Source: Cranoglanis bouderius
Taxonomy: Eukaryota; Chordata; Actinopteri; Siluriformes; Cranoglanididae
NCBI GenBank assembly: GCA_023630585.1
Contig: CM042551.1
Coordinates: 6,010,501-6,074,500, forward strand
DNA: 64,000 nt
Direction: 5' to 3'
Positions 57,013 to 64,000 of the stretch are shown here, piece after piece. A program made the translations under genes and the position numbers. The notes under the pieces were generated by a model. It was not told the origin of the DNA. It saw only the letters and a program-made list of their open reading frames with translations, and did no database searches. The stretch's first letter is position 1, and the number at the start of each line of letters is the position of its first letter.

Positions 57013-59495
57013 GTACGGCTCTTTTTTAGCTTCATGCTTCAGCGCACTTTTAAGGGGTCGAGGTCCAAAACACACCCGGTGTGGTACCGTGTGCTACACT
57101 TTCCCTCGGCCATGCAGGAGTTTTACACAGCACACTAAACACACTGTGTTTAATTCAAACACACACACAGGTACATTTCACTCTGTTAAAAAAAACAACA
57201 ACCCTGAAGTAACTCTTAACGCGTTTGAAAATTTTATACAATTATTTAGCAGTGTACTTTAGCCTATAAGACACTGAAACAGGATAAGAGTTCATTCAGC
57301 ACTTTACACGTTTAAACCTAATGTTTAAATTAAAACCGTGTAACTTAAGAAGCTGTTTCTTATGGGTTGCTATTGCTAAAAAAAAATATGAAGAAGCAGT
57401 AAAAGGAGAGGCATTTTTTTTTTTTGTATAGCACAATTCATACATGCAATGACTAAACAACAAGACAAAATATAGGCTAATAGAGTAAAACATAAGTAAA
57501 ATATATTACACATCCTAAAATTATATATATATTAATAGTAACATAAATATAAGCGTGAAAATCAATTGAAATGAAAAAAGTGCAGTTAGCAGTTTAAAAA
57601 AACGTAAAATAGACAATAAAATTAAAAGATAAAGTGCAGCACAAGGCAATGCTAGCTCTAAATGCTCATTCAAAGGCACAAAAGAACATTAAAGTTTTTA
57701 ACCTTGACTTAAAAATGGCCAAGTTTGGGTTTGATTTGAGGTATTTTAGGACTGATAGCGTAATAGCTAAATGTCACTTAAATAATTCAAACACATATAA
57801 ACGGTAAAACTTTAATTTCAAACAAAAAATATCTTTCATTTGTCAAATCCTTACATTTATAAAAATGTTTTCTCTTCACACTAAAACAGTTTAATTTGTT
57901 ATTCTATTGAATGTTTCTTCACTGGAGTTTGTCTCAGGTGCAAGGGTCCAATAACCCTGTTTCAAAACGTTTCAGGAGTAGTAGTGAAAATTAAAGTGTA
58001 TTTTAGAGAAAAAAGAGAATGTGTTTATTAACAAAAAAAAAAAAGAAAGATTATAAAGTTTGTTGTTATGAAACAAATGAGTAGATTTATTATTATAGAC
58101 CATGTACAACCTTTCAATATAATGTTCATATTTAAATGTGTCAGATTTTTCTTTACACCAGTATATGCTTTGTAGTTTGATTTTTGTTTCTTCACTGGAG
58201 TTTGTTTCAGGAACAAGACTTCCATAACTTTGTTTCTTTGTTTCAGGTATATGAGCTTGTAGAAAAGATAAAAGTACACTGTAAAAATTTTTTTTTTAAA
58301 TGACGGTAATTTTCTGGCAGCGGGAATGGCTATATTCTGGAGGAGCAGATCTTATTAAAGCGATCCTCACAAAGCATGTATACACATTATTACAATTATG
58401 TAATATTACAATTATTACTATAAATGTTGTTTATTACAGACAATTTCATTATCACAAATTAGTTTTCTTTTATTTGTCAAATCCTTCCTTTTTTTTTTTT
58501 TTTTTTTTCTTTAAAACTTTTTTTTCCTTAAAATTATATATTATAGTGTGACTGTTGTGTGACCTTTTTTTTTCTTGTTTCTTTATTGGAGTTTGTTTCT
58601 GTTACAAGTGTCCCATTACTAACTTTTTCTTTCAGGAATAGTCACTTAGGATATATAAAATAGTATTTTGGAGGAATCATTACGAATAACAAACTCTTAG
58701 AGCAAAACCTCATCAGCTAACATTTCTTCATCTGATGTTAATTATTTAACATTAGAAAGATCAGGGATTGGCAGAGAGGATTAAGAAATCATTCATTGTT
58801 CGTTTCTGACCCCCAAATCCTTTAGAGCTGTCCCCGCTTGGATTGTTCAAGACCTGCTTGTCTTTTTACTTCTAATGCTTTCAAAGTTCCTACATTGTGT
58901 TTTACACATTTTTAAACCATTTGTAGAACTTTTATTTGTAAATATAGACTACCCTAAATGTACCTTTAATATAAAAACTAATATAATGTACAAAGTTATA
59001 CCTTATGAACTAGTGTTCTATGTTAAAAAACTTCCCTGGATACTCAGCTACACACCAGAGGTTTATGGTCAAAATTTGCTATTTGTTATTTGTTCATTGT
59101 TAATTTGTTATTTCTGAATTCAACTGTACATTTTAATAATTTAAAAAAAAAAATGTAAACACTTTTTTACACTTAACAAGTACTCAGAGATGTAGATTTA
59201 TGAGAATCATGGAGAAGCTTGTAGTATTTGGGATGTTTAAGAAAAGCCTCTCAAGACACCAAGAAGCTGGATTAGAAAATGCCCAGACTGTGCACAGCTT
59301 CATCAGGAATAATAACTAAAAAAAAAAAGTAGTTTTGTTTGAACGCTTTTCGTGCTCAATGCATAATAACATTGTGTTAATGTTATCACTATTAGTATAA
59401 AATAGTAGAAAAATAGTAGATAACAGTTGTTGTTTGTTTTTTTTTTTTAAATGAGCATGCGTGTCCAAATTTTCAATGGTAGTGTTCATTAAAAT

Positions 59496-59557
<62 letters not shown>

Positions 59558-62500
59558 CTCCTACACAGCTGTTTCTGTTTAAGTTAGTGATTGTGTTTCA
59601 ACCTACATATTGAGTTGATGATCATTAGCACCTGTTTGGTATAATTGTTTAATCATATGTCTGACTATATGCCTATAAAATCCCTGACTTTGTGCAAGTG
59701 TACTTAGAAGAATTGATGCTGTTTTGAAGGCAAAGGGTGGTTACACCAAATATTGATTTGGTGTAGCTTTTTCTTCTGTTCACTCACTTTGCATTTTGTT
59801 AATTGATAAATATAAACTATTAACATGTCCATTTTTGAAAACATTCTTACTTTACAGCATTTTTAACACCTGCCTAAATAATTAAAACAGTTTCTCTATA
59901 GTGACACATTGTACACTTAGGACAAATCACAAATAAAATCCTCCACAGTATTACAATACAGCTTGTCAATTAACTTGTGGGTAATTTAGTTTGTCATTCT
60001 GTTTGTGTGTGTGTGTTTGTGTTTGTGTGTAGTGCCTGTTGGAGGAGAGTGTAGGGCAGCTGGTGAGCAACTACTCCAGCTCCAGTGGTGTGCAGGTGGA
60101 GGGTTTCTTCAGGTTGGCTGCTGGATGCTCTCTGCTGCTCAGCTCCCCCTCAAACACCTGCACGGCCATCACAGAGGGACGCTGGGAACAGGATACAAGA
60201 CGCTTTATCCACATGCTGTTGGACCACAGTGAGCACAGCCTGGAGCAGCTGTTACATGATATCGAAGAGCATTATATGCCTGAACATCACAATGAGGTAA
60301 ATATAAGGGGTAAAATAACAAATCTAAATACTGTAATTATTACCTGGATTGAAATTATGGGTCATAATACAGATGCAATTCACCCAAACTGAAAGTTTTT
60401 TTTCCCCTTAAAATTAAACCCACTTACTCTGAAACGAAGGGCGTTTTCAGACCTATAGATTTGTGCTTTGTTCCGAAACAGGGACTCAAATTGTTACAAC
60501 GTTGTATTTTCTCCTTGGCTTGGTTCGCTTTCACAAGGCAACATTTCAGAGTGTACCAAAATGTGTCACATGTGAGTAAACTGTCCTCTCATTGGTCATT
60601 GGTTCTTAGCGTTCACCAATCCAGATAGATAGACAGCAGCTCCGTAAGCTTATTGTGGCTTTCTTTTTAGCTGTAGTTATTATAATTTATCAAATTTATA
60701 TGTTCACACTTTGTAAACCTCAGTGTGTTTATATGTTTTTGAAAGTTGTTCAGAAATATGTTTGTTAGACCAAATTTCAATGAGGCATTTTACCTCATCT
60801 TTGGTCCAAGTTAAACCGTGATTCATGATGCGAACCAGTAGCAAAACAAATGTGTTTTTTTTTTTTCAATTCCCATTAAGCATTGCTATACAGGTTGGTT
60901 TGTTGGTCCATTGGGTTGGATTGCTTTCTCACCACAAGGCAAACTGGTCCAGAGTTTTGGAGTTATGTCTAAACCGAACCAAGGGAGAAAACACACCAGG
61001 TTCAGAAACAAATGTGCGAAAATGGCTCTCATTAGTTGTAATTTAAACATAAGAGACAAAGCTGTTGTGGTGGAGCTAATTTCAGGGTCAGAAAAATGTA
61101 AGCAGACTGAAACCATTAGTTTGGGTACCTACCCAAATTACTAACCGAAATCCAGAATGATCTGTGCACTGTTCGAGTTCCTGATTATATAGCAGTACAC
61201 ATTAAGTAAGAGGAGCTTCCTGAGGCAGTGAGGTCATTTCCTGTACAGTGTTCGTGGTTCATTCTAGTACTAACGGGTGTAATTGTTAGTACATTTACAG
61301 TTAGTAAATGAAGGAACTTCAAGGTCTAGTTTACACTTTTTTTCTCTGCATTTGACATTGGTAAAGCGCTAAAAGAAGCTAGCTAGAAAAGAACAAGTAG
61401 GTTCAATAACCAGAAAAAGAAAATAAACCCAACTCCTATTGAATTTTGCAAAAGGTTTCATTTGGTATGTAGCTAGGCTTAAACATAATGTGCTACAAGG
61501 TAATGTGTCGCAGCTCAGTGCTGGAGCTATAGCACACGCTTCTGAATCTCACCACCTGCTGCGCTACACACATCCGCCGCAGTGTGATCTGACTGACCGA
61601 AGAACTGTTTACTAGGCTGATTCATTAGCGTAAACAAACGACAGACAATCTTGTCAGAAAAGTTCAGCGCTATAATTGACAATGACACCTCATGGTTAAA
61701 TATATAGAGGAACTAAAGATGCTAGCCAGACTCCGATAACACCAAAAACATCAGAGTTAGTAGAGCAGTGGCACTTAATAAATGTGTGATTTGTCCACCC
61801 CGATGTATACTGTACTGTATACTGTATGTATGGCCCAAAGCATGTTCTGATTCTGTTGGCAATGTTTATCACGTCTGCAGCACTGCCTCACTCTGTCTGA
61901 CATCCTGAAAGAGAGCGAAGTGACTCTGCCTGATGGAGACCACCATCACGCTGACCCTCACGCTGACCTCCATACTGTGTTCGGTGTTATACTCTACCAC
62001 GTCTTACTAGGAGACTGCATCACCTCTCACAGCCTTCCTGCAGAGGACTTCTTCCTGGATTACATATTCAACCACTTTGGCCCTGACCACATCACTGTTC
62101 AAGGTATGACCACTTCATGCTAAATAAGAGCAAAGCAACCTGTCATTATCATGAATGACGCAGATCATAATCTGGTCTTTGTTGTTTTAGTGTCATCATC
62201 GTAGTAACATCATTCTGTCTTTTACTAGTTGTGATTTAAAAATGGGAAAATTAGCTTTTTGTACTGTTGCAAAATTCGATTTATTTTGGAATTTTATGCT
62301 TTTAAAAATCAGAATGTCATGAATGAAAATAATATATTTATTAATGCTTAACTATAGAACTACATAGTAATGTCTGTCCTAATAATAAGATTTTACAAAG
62401 AAGTAAAAAAAAAAAAATTTAATATAATAATATAATTGATTATATATGATTGATTATTTAATATAAAATATTCTATGCATAAATAATTATATGTGGTCTG

Positions 62501-64000
62501 CACATTGACCAGAATTTGAGAGGTTGTTTCAGACCTGTGAAAAAGGCTGAAAAGCCTTTGGGTTATTTGGAAACTTTTCAACAGCCAATTTAACAAAATC
62601 AAATAATTTTAGCCTCCAAAAAATGTACATTTCACTGAAATTTCAGTGCATCCCTAATTGCAATATACACTGTTTAATGAGCTCATGCTTTTGTTTAACA
62701 ATATTTCTATACAGACCTCGACAGGTTGATGAAAACTCTGGACCTGGGAGAGAATAAGGCTAATGACCATGAACATGACCACAGCCACGAGACCCAAATT
62801 GAAGACATGCGAGTCATCCAACATGATGAAGAGGGCCTCAGGCAGAGTCGCGATGAGCCTCGGGCCTCTAACAACAGCTGGGACGCGGTAATTACTGAGC
62901 CACTGGAGTAATTACGTCCAGGGTCGTTCAGCTCCATCGACGTCGCCTCTTAGTCTTGGCACGTCAGCGTCAGTCATTACACGGCCAGCTGAAGCCCTGG
63001 CAAAACGTGCCACGCTGATCAAGCTGCTTTGATTTGGCTGATCCAAACCCTAAACGTAGCTATTATAAGCGCAATCGTCCAGCTGCGTACAGATCAAGTG
63101 TAAGTGGGCAATGATAAAGTGCTTTCAGAGCGTGTGCCATTGGCTCTGTGTGGTCACATGGAAAATTTATGTACATGACAGAAATATAAATGAAGTGCAT
63201 TTTGTTGAGGGCAAAGGAAACGTAATTTAGTGGTGATGAGGGGGCCAGTCATCTGGCAGAGCATGATATTACGCTCCGGGTTCTGACACGGCGTGTCAGT
63301 GGCTGATCAGCGCGGACGGATATTGAGACACGTGTTGCAAGATGATAGCGATTCATCCGAGGATTCAATTTCATCTGTCTTCAGTAATCACAGTTTAAGC
63401 GTGTTAAATGAAGACACACATGCGATCTTCCAACCAGTCTATGATGAGTACTTAAAAATCTGCATAATGTTGTGTCTAATTTTGGAAATATGTTATTTGC
63501 AGTGTGTGTAAACAGCACTCAGTGGCATCGTGTTTACAGAGTTCTAATCTCGCTCTGTGTGATTATCGTCTTATGGAATTGCATCATGTAGGGCACTGTC
63601 ATCCATTTTGTACTAATGTTTTTCTCATTTACTTTAATATCAGATTTATATGCTTATTTACTTTTTAATATTTAATCCTGAATATTTATAATCATGTATA
63701 AAGTCTTGTTTATTGCACCCTTTTTTTTTTCTTATGCCACTTCTAAACACGTGTTACAGTATAACTGAGAACATTAGCTCTTTGGGTGTTTTTAAATCCA
63801 GGCACTTTTGTAATTTATGGGTCTTTCATTTTATTGTGTTTAATAAAATTTTTAATTTTCATAGATTTGTAGTTTTCATGAATGTGTTTTCGTTATTACT
63901 TTGTTTAATCTTTCAGTGTAGCACTTTATAAAATACAAAATAAGTAATGACAATGGATATTATTATTAATATAATTATTTATTTATTTACTTTATTTAGA
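56818..64000 (+). CDS. slc39a4: slc39a4 (ZIP4 zinc transporter), 5' part: exons 1-4, continues past the window
   Basis: Seen: four exons with GT/AG borders join in frame into 285 residues. Residues 1-20 form a signal peptide with an LLFCLALL core. Cysteines lie at about 58, 63, 66, 97, 108, 155 and 199. Histidine-rich stretches are at 174-184 (HHHADPHADLH) and 246-252 (HEHDHSH). An N-X-S sequon (NNS) precedes the WD near residue 283. Family knowledge: mammalian ZIP4 has the same order, with an RV.C....CGKC pattern at the exon 1/2 join, GTC before a tryptophan helix, and S..WD before the PAL-motif region, ahead of eight membrane helices that import Zn2+ at the apical membrane. Only the ectodomain is present here; the human one is about 327 residues. 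The sister ZIP12 shares this architecture but fits the CGKC region less well. No frameshift is seen in exons 1-4. Confidence 0.85.
59497..59554. repeat. (CA)n(TA)n compound microsatellite
   Basis: In slc39a4 intron 1. Confidence 0.93.
59555..59885 (+). mobile_element. DNA-transposon 3'-end remnant in intron 1
   Basis: The run with TTCACTTTGCATTTTGTTAA and CATTCTTACTTTACAGCA, ending CACCTGCCTAAA, resembles the 3' flank of a dispersed Tc1-like repeat common in fish genomes. The outer inverted repeat is missing. Classification rests on recall of that ending. Confidence 0.4.
60033..60296 (+). CDS. slc39a4: slc39a4 exon 2
   Basis: The exon has 264 nt (88 codons) and is phase 0 at both ends, so skipping it would keep the reading frame. 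It begins CLLEESVGQL after the acceptor TGTGTAG and ends before GTAAAT. It encodes most of the helix-rich subdomain, including AAGC and SNTC cysteines and an RWEQDTRRF helix comparable to the tryptophan helix after GTC in mammalian ZIP4. The acceptor tract is made of GT and TTTG repeats rather than pure pyrimidines. Confidence 0.85.
60297..61880 (+). other. slc39a4 intron 2
   Basis: The intron is 1584 nt, GTAAAT...TGCAG. Short ORFs in it (60825-61144) show no codon-like conservation that I can see. No transposon is clearly recognised. Confidence 0.6.
61881..62103 (+). CDS. slc39a4: slc39a4 exon 3
   Basis: The exon has 223 nt, from acceptor GTCTGCAG to donor CAAG|GTATGA, and leaves phase 1. 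It encodes HCLTLSDIL (the counterpart of the cysteine-containing segment that opens the second ectodomain half), a histidine-rich loop at residues 174-184, and a helix ending in LGDC. It then runs into PAEDFFLDYIF, similar to the P..YFVDFVF segment of mammalian ZIP4. The histidine loop is a plausible zinc-sensing or zinc-capturing element, which is inference. Confidence 0.85.
62715..62887 (+). CDS. slc39a4: slc39a4 exon 4
   Basis: The exon has 173 nt. Its first two bases complete a split GAC codon to give DLDRLMKTL, matching the L.ELS.LMQRL helix of ZIP4. It carries HEHDHSH at residues 246-252, an acidic/glutamine-rich linker, and NNSWDA. The donor GCG|GTAATT is weak (A at +4, T at +5). If it is not used, translation runs eight more codons to a TAA at 62909-62911. 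The following exon, with the PAL region and membrane domain, is outside the window. Confidence 0.75.
62888..64000 (+). other. slc39a4 intron 4 (5' part) with a small open frame
   Basis: 62888-63290 is less AT-rich than the other introns and carries several CGTCA motifs. A frame open from 63287 to 63511 encodes a serine/aspartate-rich stretch (DDSDSSEDSISS) that is unlike anything in ZIP proteins and that I do not recognise. From 63500 the sequence is AT-rich, with AATAAA near 63842. Confidence 0.4.

Larger units (their letters stand above)
57013..60032 (+). other. slc39a4 intron 1 with a diverged threefold repeat
   Basis: The 3.0-kb AT-rich intron contains three related blocks at about 57911-57985, 58185-58260 and 58574-58650, each carrying a form of TTTCTTCACTGGAGTTTG followed by acceptor-like TTTCAGG or a close variant. 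The companion motif ATTTGTCAAATCCTT occurs near 57837 and 58472. A CA/TA microsatellite is at 59497-59554 and a transposon-like remnant follows. No internal exon is recognised. Confidence 0.6.

Noticed and set aside
60825..61144. Extra slc39a4 exon in intron 2
   Set aside because: The frame does not continue ZIP4 homology, and exons 2 and 3 join in phase without it.

Overview
This window reads as a vertebrate nuclear genome from a ray-finned fish. It has spliced genes with GT/AG introns, very many long GT/CA, GA/CT and AT microsatellites, several Tc1-like transposons, tRNA-derived SINEs, hAT-like MITEs and a solo LTR. A fold-back repeat family with at least seven members resembles repeats I associate with catfish, so an otophysan such as a catfish is my best guess. 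That is inference only. Nothing suggests bacterial, phage or plasmid DNA.

Positions 1 to about 56,500 hold no protein-coding host gene that I can support. The region is a mosaic of (a) repeats and microsatellites and (b) blocks of higher-complexity DNA, rich in homeodomain and octamer-like motifs, that look like conserved non-coding elements around a developmental gene. The second reading rests on composition and motifs alone and needs alignment. Main repeats: a degenerate Tc1 element with 199-nt inverted repeats (1685-3039); a minus-strand solo LTR inside a truncated SINE (5218-5857); three remnants of one non-autonomous Tc1-like family (about 8890, 10290 and 52830); an internally deleted Tc1 copy (23830-24600); a hAT-like MITE with 8-bp target duplication (33684-33832); two different Tc1 elements fused end to end (40345-42370); a 29-bp minisatellite of about 1.7 kb with higher-order structure (45953-47640); and the fold-back family.

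From 56,818 to the right edge lies the 5' half of a plus-strand gene that I assign to slc39a4 (ZIP4, plasma-membrane zinc importer). Four coding exons (56818-57012, 60033-60296, 61881-62103, 62715-62887) join in frame to 285 residues: signal peptide, cysteine-containing helix-rich ectodomain and histidine-rich loops. The zinc-transporting membrane domain must lie beyond 64,000. The promoter region has a TATA-like box, a CCAAT box, a possible short upstream ORF and, further out, a GT array next to a 22-base G run.

I see no multi-gene novel system. The observations most worth following are the EcoRI-site minisatellite, the fold-back family and its internally amplified copy, a UG-rich splice acceptor before a frame-neutral slc39a4 exon, a threefold duplication in slc39a4 intron 1, and the candidate regulatory blocks.
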